Shown here: piece after piece, positions 36,257-45,438 of the stretch | How the letters are laid out: each line of letters begins with the position of its first letter | Numbering within the stretch: position 1 is the stretch's first letter | Assembly (NCBI RefSeq): GCF_000422625.1 | Contig: NZ_AUGK01000011.1 | Span: forward strand, 1 to 64,000 | DNA length: 64,000 nucleotides | Source: Adlercreutzia mucosicola DSM 19490 | GTDB taxonomy: Bacteria; Actinomycetota; Coriobacteriia; Coriobacteriales; Eggerthellaceae | Direction: 5' to 3' | Notes under the pieces: generated by a model | What the model saw: only the letters and a program-made list of their open reading frames with translations | The model's database searches: none | What the model was told of the DNA's origin: nothing | Program-made: the position numbers and the translations under genes

Positions 36257-38997
36257 GACAGCCTCCTTTCGCAGTTCGGAACGGGGCAGTGCTCGCACAC
36301 CCAGGCTCCGCGCGGAGCGGGGGCGATCTCGCCACGGTAGAGCCCCTCCAGGGCCGCGGCGATCTGAGATTCCACCGTATCCAGGTAGGCCTCGAAGTTC
36401 ATGGGCACCAGGGAGGCACCCTTCACGAAGGGATCGTCCTCGAACACCGCGCCGTCGGCGGCCCCGGCCACCAGGTCCTTGTCGGTACGGGCGCGATAGC
36501 CCAGGTACAGGGCACCGGCGCAGTGCAGCCCCTCCAAGGCAGGGCGCAGAGCCTGAGCGTACACGAGCGCCTGCACCCGCCCGGGCACCGGCGGCACGAC
36601 GGCGTCTTCGTCCATGGCCGCGGCGTAGGGAGCGCCCACGGCCCCCTTGTAATCCACCACGGTGAATCGTCCCGCGTCCCTGTCCACATCGATGCGATCC
36701 ACACGACCGTTCACCCGCACGCCAGCGTAATCCACGGCATCCTCCACCGCAATGGGGCGCTCGTGGCCGTGCACGGCATAGGAGGGGGCGAAGCGGCTCT
36801 GGCGGCGCAGGCTCTCGGCGATCTGGTCGCGCAGGCGCTCCACTTCCAGCCGCTCGGCACGGCTCAAGGGCAGCAGGCGCCCCTCCCCCGCCTCCAGCGT
36901 GCGCTGGCGGCCGAGCTCGGCATCCACCACCTCGGCCAGCACCGTCTCGCAATGGGCCCACTGCTCGGGCACGACCCGCACGATGCCCTCATCGGCCAGG
37001 CGATCGTAGAAGCGGGCGAACACCCCATGGACGAAGCTGCCCTTCTCCAGAGGGCCGAAGGCCTCGTCGGGGGCACTCGGGCGCAGGCGACGTTGAACGA
37101 ACCAGGCATAGGGACAGCCCAGATAGAGCTCCAAAGCCGAGGGGGACAGCACCACCAGCCTGCGGCCTTCCTCGCGCACCGTGCGCAGGAAGTCCACCAG
37201 GGCGAGGCGATCCAGGCACCCGCGCACGGGATTCGCAAGCGCGAGGCCGCCCGTCACTGGGGCGTACGTTTCGCCAAGACCGGCCACTAGATCGTCCTCG
37301 CCGCGGCAGATCGCATCGGCAGCCAGCGGCACGGGTAGGTCGAACAGGTCTCGGTCGGTCTCGCTCCAAGCCCGCGCCGCTGCCCCGTCGCCGTCGGCCA
37401 AGGCCCGGGCGCGTCCCGCCTCGGCAAGGCGCGCGGCGTACTCCTTCAGCACGAAAGCGGGGTAGGCCTCCTCGCCCGAGGCCTGGCGCTGGGGCACCAC
37501 GCAGGCGAAGCGGGCCCGGGCCGCGCCCATGGCGGCGGCGAAGCGGCGGCGCTGCTCGTCGAGAGCAGCGCCGCGCTCGGGCAGGCCCAGCTTCTCCGCC
37601 AGCTCGTCGAGGGCCGTCGCGCGGCTCGCCGCGGGGAAGGCAGCGTCAGTCAGATCGGCCAGGATCACCGCATCGTAGCTGTCGGGCACGAGCGACCCCA
37701 GGCGAGCGAGGGCCGCGAACTCCACCGAGGGCGCGCCCGGGACCGACGGCGACAGAGCGCTCACGGGCACCGTCGCCTGGCGGGCGAGGCCAAGCGCCGA
37801 CGCGGGGGCGCACCCGAGTGCCGCGGCGGCATCCAGGGCCGTCGCCAGGGCGGCCACGGCGGCCGACTCGCAGGAACGCGCCACAACGGACAGCCCGGTC
37901 GCCCCGCGCAGATGCGCCCCGATGGCATCCAAAGCCCTCGCGCGCTCCTGGAAGCCGGCATCGCTCCCGGCCGCAAGGGTCGCGAAGGAAGCGAACGTCG
38001 GCGACAAGTCGCTCAGGCGCTCGGCCATGGCGGCCCCGTCGATGAGACGATCGGCCCGCAACGCGCCGTTAAGGCGCCGTGCGTCCCGCGCCCCCACGGC
38101 AGCCAGCGGGTTGTAGGCGAAGTCGGTCGCGGCGGCCACGGGGCGCGCCTGGGACGCGACGCGCTCCACGGCAGCCAGGGCCCGACCGAACCACGTCCGG
38201 TCGAAGGCCACCGGACAGCGCAGGGCGCAAGCGACCCCGTCGGCGGCGAGGGCGGGGGCCAGAGCGTCATAGAGCGGCCGTGGATCGGGAGCGACCACGA
38301 GCACAGCGTGCTCGCCGGCCTCCAGGGCGGTCCCAATCTCGTCGTGCACGAGAGCAGCCGCGGCCGTCGGCCCCGCGGGCACGAGAAAGCGCGGGCAGAC
38401 CCCCGCCGGCAGCGACGGCAGGACGCTGGGGGCCGAGCCCGCGGCCCGGGCCCCCTCGCCGCAGCCGAAGCATCGCAGCAGCGCCGCAAGGCCCGGACCC
38501 GCGTCCACGGGATCGACCGCGCTCACCGCCAGGCAGGGCACCGCCCCCGCAGCCACGGCCCCGGCCAGCAGGAACGCCGCCTCGTCAGACTCCACGAGCC
38601 CGGCCTCGGCCAGCCGCGCCTCGTAGCGGCGCCCGAGCTCCAGAACGGCCCGCTCGCGATCGGTCAGTGGGACAGCGTCCTGACACGCGCGCTTCAAAGC
38701 GCTTCCGTAGCGGGCGAAGAACCGGGACAGCAGATCCACGGTGCCCGGCGAGGCCACGAGCGTGTTTTGGCCATCCATCAGCTCTGCCACGATCAGCGAG
38801 CGCTGGGCGCCCTCCACCAGCACGCGCCCATCGCCCCACAGCTCCCACAACTCCGCCGTCAACGCCGCCGCCGTCGTTCGCCGGCAGCCCAGCGAGCTCG
38901 GACCGGCGATGCTCGCGGCGCCGTCGCGCGCGTTGCGGCGCGCGACGGCATTCGCTTTCTCGATGGTGCGGTACAACTCAACCGTGCTCTGGAACAA
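36253..38997 (-). CDS. addB: ATP-dependent nuclease subunit B
   Basis: A 914-residue AddB-like protein. The N-terminal half is a degenerate helicase-like region without a clear Walker A. The C-terminal PD-(D/E)XK motif is FTVVDYKGAVG (about residue 780). The iron-sulfur Cys set is CPYAWF near residue 640 plus Cys901, Cys904 and Cys909 (CEHCPVPNC), as in AddB. The start appears to be TTG, because GAGGAGG lies 7 bases upstream; the nearby ATG is in another frame. It is the first gene of the addB-addA-101 aa operon. Confidence 0.87.
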   Translation of the reverse strand: MFQSTVELYRTIEKANAVARRNARDGAASIAGPSSLGCRRTTAAALTAELWELWGDGRVLVEGAQRSLIVAELMDGQNTLVASPGTVDLLSRFFARYGSALKRACQDAVPLTDRERAVLELGRRYEARLAEAGLVESDEAAFLLAGAVAAGAVPCLAVSAVDPVDAGPGLAALLRCFGCGEGARAAGSAPSVLPSLPAGVCPRFLVPAGPTAAAALVHDEIGTALEAGEHAVLVVAPDPRPLYDALAPALAADGVACALRCPVAFDRTWFGRALAAVERVASQARPVAAATDFAYNPLAAVGARDARRLNGALRADRLIDGAAMAERLSDLSPTFASFATLAAGSDAGFQERARALDAIGAHLRGATGLSVVARSCESAAVAALATALDAAAALGCAPASALGLARQATVPVSALSPSVPGAPSVEFAALARLGSLVPDSYDAVILADLTDAAFPAASRATALDELAEKLGLPERGAALDEQRRRFAAAMGAARARFACVVPQRQASGEEAYPAFVLKEYAARLAEAGRARALADGDGAAARAWSETDRDLFDLPVPLAADAICRGEDDLVAGLGETYAPVTGGLALANPVRGCLDRLALVDFLRTVREEGRRLVVLSPSALELYLGCPYAWFVQRRLRPSAPDEAFGPLEKGSFVHGVFARFYDRLADEGIVRVVPEQWAHCETVLAEVVDAELGRQRTLEAGEGRLLPLSRAERLEVERLRDQIAESLRRQSRFAPSYAVHGHERPIAVEDAVDYAGVRVNGRVDRIDVDRDAGRFTVVDYKGAVGAPYAAAMDEDAVVPPVPGRVQALVYAQALRPALEGLHCAGALYLGYRARTDKDLVAGAADGAVFEDDPFVKGASLVPMNFEAYLDTVESQIAAALEGLYRGEIAPAPRGAWVCEHCPVPNCERRLS

Positions 38998-39075
38998 AAC
39001 GCATCCTCCTCGTGAAAAAGCCAGGGGTTCATTCTACCCCGACCACCCGGCCCCCAACGGTTGCACGAGGCTTTT

Positions 39076-40026
39076 TCAGTAGCACCCCGCAATCTCCTGG
39101 GCCATGCGTGCCACCCCGCGCCGGGCCTCCAGCCGTTCGCGCTTGAAGTGCCACTGGCCCTGGTCGAACGCGGCCCCCAGGGCGCAGGCGGCCAGACGGT
39201 ACCAGCTGCGGGCCCGCCGAAAGCTCTGCTCTCCCCCGCGTCCGCACTCATAGGCCCGCGCCAGGCGCAGCGCCGCGTTGCCCGTGCTGGCCCGATCCTC
39301 GTCGAGACGGCCGCTTTCCACGTGAAAGGCGCGGCGGTACAGATCGAGAGCCCGCGCCTCGTTGGCCGCGCACCCCCGCCCCGCGGCCACCAGATCGCCC
39401 AAACGCCAGCAGCACTCGCCGTGGCCGTGCAGGGCCCCGTAGGAGAAGTGCAGGTAGGCCCGCTCGTCGCACGGGGTGTCGGCGCTGTGCAGCGCGCGCG
39501 ACTCCAACAGCCCGCGCCAGTACTCGCCCTCGCACAGATCGCCCTCGTAGATGATGCCCAGACGACAGTGGGCCGCCGCGCAGCCGCGCTGGGCCGCATG
39601 GAGCAGCAGGATCTCCGCCGCCCGATAGCAATCGATGCGGCGCCGGCGATGCTCTTCCCCGACCAAGCCCAGCGCCTCGGCCACGTAGATCTCGGCTAGC
39701 TCGAAGGCACGCCAACCACCGCGGTCGGGACCGGAAGGGTACGAGGCCACGAAGGCGCGCCCAGCACCGTCGGGATCGGCGATGGCCTCGCTCACCCAGA
39801 TGCGGGGCAAGCGCTCGGCGGTCTCTGCCCCCTTGCGATCCACGGCGAACACGCCGTTGCACTCGCGGCGCCGCTGCCAGGCGGCACCGCGCAGCACGCG
39901 GGGCGTGAAGCTGGCATCGGCACCGCCGTTGGCACGGCGCACGCTCGGCGAGCCGAACACGGCGTTGGCGGCGCGCTGGGCGAACGTGACCGCGTTGCTG
40001 CGATGGGACAGGACGGCGCTAGTCAT
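39076..40026 (-). CDS. Sel1-like repeat protein
   Basis: A 316-residue protein of Sel1/TPR-like helical repeats, with units such as AAAHCRLGIIYEGDL, LGDLVAAGRG and LRLARAYECGRG followed by ALDLYRRAF or SWYRLAAC (about 140-300). Such proteins serve as scaffolds. No signal peptide is visible. Its ATG overlaps the end of the HIRAN gene by 8 bases, so the two are co-translated. The N-terminal 60 residues are basic with no known domain. Function unknown. Confidence 0.75.
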   Translation of the reverse strand: MTSAVLSHRSNAVTFAQRAANAVFGSPSVRRANGGADASFTPRVLRGAAWQRRRECNGVFAVDRKGAETAERLPRIWVSEAIADPDGAGRAFVASYPSGPDRGGWRAFELAEIYVAEALGLVGEEHRRRRIDCYRAAEILLLHAAQRGCAAAHCRLGIIYEGDLCEGEYWRGLLESRALHSADTPCDERAYLHFSYGALHGHGECCWRLGDLVAAGRGCAANEARALDLYRRAFHVESGRLDEDRASTGNAALRLARAYECGRGGEQSFRRARSWYRLAACALGAAFDQGQWHFKRERLEARRGVARMAQEIAGCY

Positions 40027-40345
40027 TGAGATGCACCTCCATCACCAAGCGGCACCACGAGCCCACCTGCTCGCGGGCAACCAGGCGTCCGTCCACCGAC
40101 TTGCCGCCGTCGATGAGGCGGCCCACGAACTCATTGCACTCGCAGGACACGTACCCGACGCGACGGTTGCCGCTGTCGCGCACCTCCACGGCCCAGGGAT
40201 CGAAGCGGTTGCCCGCGTCGCGCACCAGCGCGAAGCGATCGCCGGGCCGGTAGTTCTCGGCCATCTCGGCCATGCCCGCCACGTGGCGCGTGCCGGCCAC
40301 CGTAGTGTTTTCCACGACGCAGATTGATTGAGTTGCGTTCGCCAT
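40019..40345 (-). CDS. stand-alone HIRAN-domain protein
   Basis: A 108-residue protein that is almost only a HIRAN domain: VAGTRHVAG, PGDRFALVRDAGNRFDPWAV (about 34-53) and RRVGYVSCECNEFVGRLID. HIRAN domains bind 3' DNA ends or damaged DNA when fused to helicases; here no helicase is attached. The start at 40345 has GGAGG upstream. It is co-translated with the Sel1-like gene. A perfect palindrome lies upstream at its promoter. Confidence 0.82.
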   Translation of the reverse strand: MANATQSICVVENTTVAGTRHVAGMAEMAENYRPGDRFALVRDAGNRFDPWAVEVRDSGNRRVGYVSCECNEFVGRLIDGGKSVDGRLVAREQVGSWCRLVMEVHLND

Positions 40346-40378
40346 GGCATCCTCCATCTCGTTGAATATGATGAAGAC

Positions 40379-40384
40379 ATCATA
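40379..40384 (-). promoter_or_regulatory. -10 element of the HIRAN/Sel1 operon
   Basis: TATGAT on the minus strand lies 34 bases before the ATG. The expected -35 position falls in the palindrome at 40394-40433. Confidence 0.4.
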
Positions 40385-40393
40385 AGGGCGGCG

Positions 40394-40433
40394 CTTCTTC
40401 TCTGTGTCCCCTTTTAAGGACACAGAGAAGAAG
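40394..40433. repeat. perfect 16-bp palindrome upstream of the HIRAN gene
   Basis: CTTCTTCTCTGTGTCC and its exact reverse complement are separated by eight A/T-rich bases (CCTTTTAA). It covers the -35 region of the HIRAN operon and lies 100 bases upstream of the Lys/Cys-rich gene. It looks like an operator or a recombination-type site; no T-run follows on either side. Confidence 0.65.
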
Positions 40434-40531
40434 TTCGGTCATCGCGTGTGCAGATTGTTAGCCATAGTTGATCCCCTTTAGAGCCCATGGTAGACTGCCG
40501 CGAAAACACCCTTCCCTGAAACGAGGACGCC

Positions 40532-40801
40532 ATGGCGAGCAAGAAGTCGAAGAAGGCTAAGAAAGACAAGAAGCAGCAGAAGGCCCTGGCCGACAAGAAG
40601 ACTGACAAGCTCAAACGCAAGAAAAAGCAGACCGGCTGCAAGGGCGAGAAGAGCGCTCGGGGATGCAAGGGCTGCGAGAAGGCCCGCACCGCCCTGAAGA
40701 TCGAGCGCTGCACCTGCTGCAAGAAGCACTGCCCGCTTTCCAAGCCCAAGTGCGGCAAGGGTCGCCGTCTGGCCGCCGCCCTGAAGCTGCGCCAGGGGTA
40801 G
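40532..40801 (+). CDS. small Lys-rich, Cys-rich protein of unknown function
   Basis: An 89-residue protein with a distinct two-part layout. Residues 1-34 are extremely Lys-rich (17 Lys). Residues 36-74 hold eight Cys (36, 45, 48, 60, 62, 63, 67, 74) with CxxC and CTCCKKHC motifs, suggesting a zinc or other metal site. GAGGAC lies before the ATG. The gene is convergent with the DUF2130 gene. Nucleic acid binding is a fair guess from the charge; I do not recognise a named family. Confidence 0.7.
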   Translation: MASKKSKKAKKDKKQQKALADKKTDKLKRKKKQTGCKGEKSARGCKGCEKARTALKIERCTCCKKHCPLSKPKCGKGRRLAAALKLRQG

Positions 40802-40814
40802 CGCCCGCCAGCTC

Positions 40815-42311
40815 CTACTCGTCCTCGACGATCTCTGCCTCCACCTCGGGAATCGCCTTGTCCGCCTCATCGGCCCCGCTGCGGGAGTCGTCGGCAGCGC
40901 GCACCTCTCGCGCCTCATCGAACAGAGCCCGCATAGTGGGATTCTTGCGCGTGAGCTTCTTCACCGTGAGGTCCTCGGCCTTATCGTTGGCAAGACGCAG
41001 CTGGTTCTCGCTGCCGATGAGGTTGTCCTTGATCTTCTGCAAATGATCGATGGACTTGTCGATCTCCTCGATGGCCTTGCGGAACTTGTCGGAAGCGATG
41101 CGGTAGTTGCGACCGAACTTGTCCTTAAAGTCGGCCAGCTGGTCCTCGAAGTTCGTCACGTCGATATTCTGCTGGCGCACCAGAGCCAGTTCGCGGCGGT
41201 ACTCCAGCGACGAGAGCGCCGCGTTGCGCAGAAGCGTGATGAGCGGGATGAAGAACTGCGGGCGGATGACGTACATCTTATCGTAGCGGTAGGACACATC
41301 GGTGATGCCGGCGTTGTACAGCTCGTTTTCCGGCTCCAGCAGCGACACGAGCACGGCGTACTCGCAGCCCTTCTTCGTGCGGTCGCCGTCGAGCTTCTTG
41401 AAGTGGGACTCGTTGGTCTTCTTGTGGGTGGAGTCGTCGGCCTCGTTCTTCATCTCAAACATGATGGAGACGATCTCGTTGCCCTCCTCGTCGAAGTCGC
41501 GGAAGACGAAGTCGCCCTTGGTGCCCTCAACTACCTCGTTGTCCTTCTCGAAATAGGCGCGCGGGAAGGCCGTGGGGCGCAGGCGGTTGAACTCGATCTC
41601 GCAGTGCTGCTCCAACGTCTCGCCGAGCATCTTCGTGGACAGGCGCGCCTTCATGTCCTGGATGCGCTCGATCTCGCGCTCGCGATCGGCGATGAGCTCG
41701 TCTTTCATCTTCAGGCGCTCGGCCAGCTCCACCTTGTGCTCGGCCGCGGCCCGCACCAGAGCATCCTGCTCGCGAGCCACCTGGGCCCGCAGCTCGTCGC
41801 GCTCGCGCTCCACGGCCACCCGGGCGTCCTTGGCCGCTGCCTCGGCGCGCTGCACGGCCAACTGCATCTCCATGGACGCCTGCTGACGGGCGGCCGCAAG
41901 CTTCTGGGCCAGCTCGTCCCGCTCGCGCACGAGGGCCGCCTGGCTGTTCTCCGCAGCAAGGCGCAAGGTCTGCTCCTGGGCCGCCATCTGGGCCTTCAGC
42001 GCCTCCAGCTGCTGCTCGAGCGCAGCCTTCTCGCCCTGGGCCGTCAGCTGGAAATCCTTGGCCTGAACCTTGAAGCGCTCGGTCTGGGCGGCCAGCTCGC
42101 CTTCCCGTTCGGCGAGTTGAGCCCGCAGCGCCTCCTCGGCCCGAGCAACGGCAAGGGCCGTCTCCTGGCGATGGGCCTCCTCGGCGAGACGGCCGCGCTC
42201 GGCCAGTTCCCGCTGGAATTCCTGATCGCGCACTTGGTTCAGCAGGGCCGCGTATCCGCTCTCGTCTACCGTGAACACCTCGCCGCAGCGGGGGCACCGA
42301 ATCTCGCTCAT
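40815..42311 (-). CDS. DUF2130 protein (zinc ribbon, coiled coil, nuclease-like core)
   Basis: A 498-residue protein. Residues 5-12 are a half zinc-ribbon (CPRCGEVF). Residues about 25-240 are a long coiled coil rich in Glu, Ala, Gln and Arg. Residues about 250-430 are the DUF2130 core with [12 protein letters not shown] and IMFEMKNE, which fits a PD-(D/E)XK-like Asp/Glu-x-Lys pattern. The C-terminus is helical and acidic. The biological role of the family is not established; nuclease activity is inferred from the motif. Confidence 0.85.
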   Translation of the reverse strand: MSEIRCPRCGEVFTVDESGYAALLNQVRDQEFQRELAERGRLAEEAHRQETALAVARAEEALRAQLAEREGELAAQTERFKVQAKDFQLTAQGEKAALEQQLEALKAQMAAQEQTLRLAAENSQAALVRERDELAQKLAAARQQASMEMQLAVQRAEAAAKDARVAVERERDELRAQVAREQDALVRAAAEHKVELAERLKMKDELIADREREIERIQDMKARLSTKMLGETLEQHCEIEFNRLRPTAFPRAYFEKDNEVVEGTKGDFVFRDFDEEGNEIVSIMFEMKNEADDSTHKKTNESHFKKLDGDRTKKGCEYAVLVSLLEPENELYNAGITDVSYRYDKMYVIRPQFFIPLITLLRNAALSSLEYRRELALVRQQNIDVTNFEDQLADFKDKFGRNYRIASDKFRKAIEEIDKSIDHLQKIKDNLIGSENQLRLANDKAEDLTVKKLTRKNPTMRALFDEAREVRAADDSRSGADEADKAIPEVEAEIVEDE

Positions 42312-42355
42312 ATCGCTCGCTTTCGCCGCTCGTTGATCTCGCGAGGTCTATCCTA

Positions 42356-44329
42356 CTACAACTCCAGCGCGGCGATGGGCTCGCCATCCTGAAGTCCGAA
42401 GCTCTCGATGGAGCCGTCGGTGGCCACATAGAGCACGTCAGCTATGCGCAGGCCGCGCACCGGGGCTCCAGGATCGTTGGTCACCGGAACGCGTAGATTT
42501 TCGGCGAATCCCGTCTCGTCATCGTAGCCGAACAGGTAATAGCGCTCGACGTCGCTATAGTACGCCGACTCGCCCCCATCCCCGGGATCTTCCGTCGCCT
42601 CCAACCCGCGAGCGGAAAAGCCGATCAGATTGCGGTCGGGCTCCACGAGCACGGCGCGGTAGTCGTACAGCGCCTCAATGTCCCAAATCCCTTCCAACAC
42701 CAGTGTGCCCGCCTCGGTCACGTTCGCGGGATCGGAGGTGTCGAACATGGTGAGCTTGGCGCTACCCGTGCCCCCGTCTGTGGCATCCCAGCCGATACCG
42801 AGCAGACGGCCCTCCCCGTAGGGGTGCAGGTAGGCCGAGAAGCCCGGAATCTTCAACTCGCCGACGATCCGGGGCGCTGCGGGATCCGACAGATCCACCG
42901 TGAACAGCGGATCCACCTGACGGAACGTGACGAAATAGCCCACATCGCCCATGAAGCGGGCCGACTGCACCGTCTCCCCCTCGGCGAGCCCCACGATGGA
43001 GCCCGCCTCGTTCATGGCCCCATCTAAAACGAATAGGGCGTTGGTTGTCTGCCCCGCCTCCCCGTAGATGGTGGTGACCACGCGCAGGTACCCCTCGTGT
43101 TCGTCGATGCTGAAGCTGTCGTTCACCGTTCCGCGCACAGTGCACTGGCCGGCGGCGCTCACCTTCCCCTCCTCGTAGGTCAAACGCACGATGTCGGTGG
43201 CACTGTTCTTGCCGCGATAGTTGTCTTCGTAGATATAGATGGCCTCGGAGCCCACATACAGCTCGCCTGAGCAATGGAGAAGGCCCTTTTGAGCTGTGAC
43301 GCCCGCGGGATCGTCGGCCGGCACGGCCGTGACCACCAAGTAGCCGTTGGCCTCGCCGTCGGCGGGCAGGAAGATGTCGTCCCATCCGAGGGGCCGTCCG
43401 TCCACCAGCGGTGCCGCGGCAGCAGGATCCCCGTCGCGCGGGGCTTCGTAGAAGGAGAGGAAGCTGAACACGTAGAGATAGCCGTCGGTGAAGCGCGAGG
43501 TGCGGTAGGCGCCGCTCTGGGTAACCGAGCCCACCTCGGCCGGCTGCGACGGATCGGACACATCGAAGGTGACCACCTGGGTGCCGACCTCCTCGATGTC
43601 GGCCTCGTACCATGCGGTGGTCGTCAGCACGAACAAGCGACCGCCATCCAGATAGAACTCCACGATGGAGCGCCCCGAGGGCACCTCGATGGAGCCCACC
43701 GATTCCAGAGAGCCCCCGTCGGCGCGCACGATGGCGATGCGGCTGCCGTCATCGGTCAGCACATAGAGGCACGAGCCGTCGGTCTTCACCACATCGGCCT
43801 CGTCGACCCCCGCGGTGCGCAGGTTCGTGGTAGAGAAATCGCCGCTCGCAGCCGCGGCAGAAGCCGATGACGCGCCTGTGTCGCCCCCCGCGACGGCCAT
43901 ATCCTCGACCACATCGCCGGCATCCTTTGCCGTACCGTCACCGAACAGGCCGAAGAACCCCTCGTCCGCACCACCGCGCTCCGAAGCGATGCGGTCCTGG
44001 TAAGCCGCGAAGCAGGCGGCTACCTCGTCGTAGCTGGAGGCCGTGCGCACCGCCGTGGCTTCGCCGAAGACCAACGGGGCCGAGCGGACGGCCTCGTGAG
44101 GCGCGCTGCCGAGCAGACTCGCACCCCAAGCGGCGCCCAAGCCAGCCACAGCCACGAGCAGCACGGCCGCGGCCGCCAACCAGCGGCGATGTCGGGGGCG
44201 GCGCGGGGCCACTGGCGACTCGGCTCCCAGGCGCTCCATCATGGCATCGGGCTTAAGGGACGGCGGAACGGGCACGGCCTCGGCCGCGCGGCGCAGCGCG
44301 CCCACGGTGCGTTTCTCATCCTGGTTCAT
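42356..44329 (-). CDS. membrane-anchored beta-propeller protein, coupled to an ECF sigma factor
   Basis: A 657-residue protein with a short cytoplasmic N-terminus (1-49), one membrane segment (about 51-72) and a large extracytoplasmic part that resembles the Beta_propel family (Pfam PF09826). It has blades such as LYVLTDDGSRIAIVRADG, VVTFDVSDPSQPAEVGSV and FTVDLSDPAAPRIVGELK. Its ATG overlaps the stop of the sigma factor gene (ATGA). This place and layout are those of a membrane anti-sigma factor, but there is no HxxxCxxC zinc motif. I infer a sensor or regulator of the sigma factor. Confidence 0.8.
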   Translation of the reverse strand: MNQDEKRTVGALRRAAEAVPVPPSLKPDAMMERLGAESPVAPRRPRHRRWLAAAAVLLVAVAGLGAAWGASLLGSAPHEAVRSAPLVFGEATAVRTASSYDEVAACFAAYQDRIASERGGADEGFFGLFGDGTAKDAGDVVEDMAVAGGDTGASSASAAAASGDFSTTNLRTAGVDEADVVKTDGSCLYVLTDDGSRIAIVRADGGSLESVGSIEVPSGRSIVEFYLDGGRLFVLTTTAWYEADIEEVGTQVVTFDVSDPSQPAEVGSVTQSGAYRTSRFTDGYLYVFSFLSFYEAPRDGDPAAAAPLVDGRPLGWDDIFLPADGEANGYLVVTAVPADDPAGVTAQKGLLHCSGELYVGSEAIYIYEDNYRGKNSATDIVRLTYEEGKVSAAGQCTVRGTVNDSFSIDEHEGYLRVVTTIYGEAGQTTNALFVLDGAMNEAGSIVGLAEGETVQSARFMGDVGYFVTFRQVDPLFTVDLSDPAAPRIVGELKIPGFSAYLHPYGEGRLLGIGWDATDGGTGSAKLTMFDTSDPANVTEAGTLVLEGIWDIEALYDYRAVLVEPDRNLIGFSARGLEATEDPGDGGESAYYSDVERYYLFGYDDETGFAENLRVPVTNDPGAPVRGLRIADVLYVATDGSIESFGLQDGEPIAALEL

Positions 44330-44808
44330 TGCACACCACCTTCCAAGATCGAGGCCATCTGCTCCAGGGCGCGCTTGCGCCGGCTGCGAACGGTACTCGG
44401 GTTCATCTGCATCATCGCGCCGATCTCGCGGCTGTTGTAGCCACCGAAGACGGAAAGCCCCACCACCAGGCGATCGGACTCCCCCAAAGCGGCGAAGGCG
44501 CCGCGCACGGCCAGCACGTCGGCCCCGTCCAGGGCAGCCGGCACGGGAGCGTTGAGCCCTTCGGGGTCGGCGGCCGCGCAACGCTTGCCTACGGCCAAGC
44601 GCCGACGGCAGCGGTTGGCCACGATCTGAAACAGCCACGACTTGAACGCCTCGGCGCGGCGCAGCTGACCTCGATGCTCGTAGGCGGCGAGCACCCCTTC
44701 GGCTACGGCGTCCTCGGCATCGTGGGCGTTGCCCGTTACGCAGAGGGCGAAACGGTAGAGGTCCCCGTACAGCAGTCGATAGCGTTCAGCAAAAGCCTGC
44801 GCATCCAC
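44326..44808 (-). CDS. ECF-type RNA polymerase sigma factor
   Basis: A 160-residue sigma-70 family ECF factor. Region 2 is at about 8-70 (YRLLYGDLYRFAL, HDAEDAVAEGVLAAY, FKSWLFQIVANRC). Region 4 is at about 105-150 (FAALGESDRLVVGLSVFGGYNSREIGAMM, then STVRSRRKRALEQM). The start is GTG preceded by GGAGGGG. It is the first gene of a two-gene operon with the beta-propeller protein. The target promoters are unknown. Confidence 0.9.
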   Translation of the reverse strand: MDAQAFAERYRLLYGDLYRFALCVTGNAHDAEDAVAEGVLAAYEHRGQLRRAEAFKSWLFQIVANRCRRRLAVGKRCAAADPEGLNAPVPAALDGADVLAVRGAFAALGESDRLVVGLSVFGGYNSREIGAMMQMNPSTVRSRRKRALEQMASILEGGVQ

Positions 44809-44928
44809 GGCACCCCTCCTCTCTTCTCAAGACGTCTCGCCCATAAGATTCCCCGGCACCCGTCAGTGTTGCAAGAAATTTCGAAACTCCCCCAATTCAC
44901 CATGAAACCGCGGCGCTCGGCTCGCACC

Positions 44929-45438
44929 CTACCCATCGGCGCCCAATGGCTCGAGGGCGCAGATGTCGGCAAAGGGGATGCGCATGCGCACGATCCACAG
45001 ATCGCGGTAGACGAGGTCGACCTGGCTCACGACGCCCTCGCAGCTATGGTAGGCCCCGTCGCAGTAGAACGTGCAGCGCACGGATCGTCCGCGCCGCAGG
45101 GCGGCAACGGCCTCGTCGAGCTGGGCAGACTCCTCCTCGGTGAGGGGCCGGCGGCGCTCGGGCACCGCCTCTTTGGCGTGCACCAGCTCGTAGTAGCCGC
45201 GCAGGGCGGCGAAGGGCGAGAACTGACGCGCCCTGTCGGGATGGGGACGCCCGAGCCCCTCCGGCACCGGTCGCGCCAGCCGATCGTCGACCGACTCGCA
45301 CTCGGCCGCCGCGCGGGCCTTGGCACCCGGCGACAACGACGCATCGTCCCGCGCACCGCCCCCCGATGCCACAACCTCGCCGTCGGCGCCCACCTCTTCC
45401 CAGACGAGATCGGTGAACAGATCGTCACGCTCATCCAC
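44929..45438 (-). CDS. YolD-like protein, partner of the Y-family polymerase
   Basis: The C-terminal 70 residues (RGRSVRCTFYCDGAYHSCEG, then VYRDLWIV and RIPFADICALEPLG) fit the YolD-like family (Pfam PF08863), found next to UvrX/UmuC-type polymerases. The N-terminal half is polar and low in pattern. I use the GTG at 45438, which overlaps the polymerase stop by 8 bases; another GTG at 45468 is possible. The gene follows the polymerase directly. The role of YolD proteins is not settled. Confidence 0.6.
   Translation of the reverse strand: MDERDDLFTDLVWEEVGADGEVVASGGGARDDASLSPGAKARAAAECESVDDRLARPVPEGLGRPHPDRARQFSPFAALRGYYELVHAKEAVPERRRPLTEEESAQLDEAVAALRRGRSVRCTFYCDGAYHSCEGVVSQVDLVYRDLWIVRMRIPFADICALEPLGADG

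Noticed and set aside
33995-36340. Long plus-strand frames opposite addA and addB
   Set aside because: Low-complexity products (Gly/His/Gln-rich) and exact overlap with well-supported minus-strand genes.
40394-40433. Rho-independent terminator
   Set aside because: No T-run follows on either strand; it lies over the promoter of the HIRAN gene.
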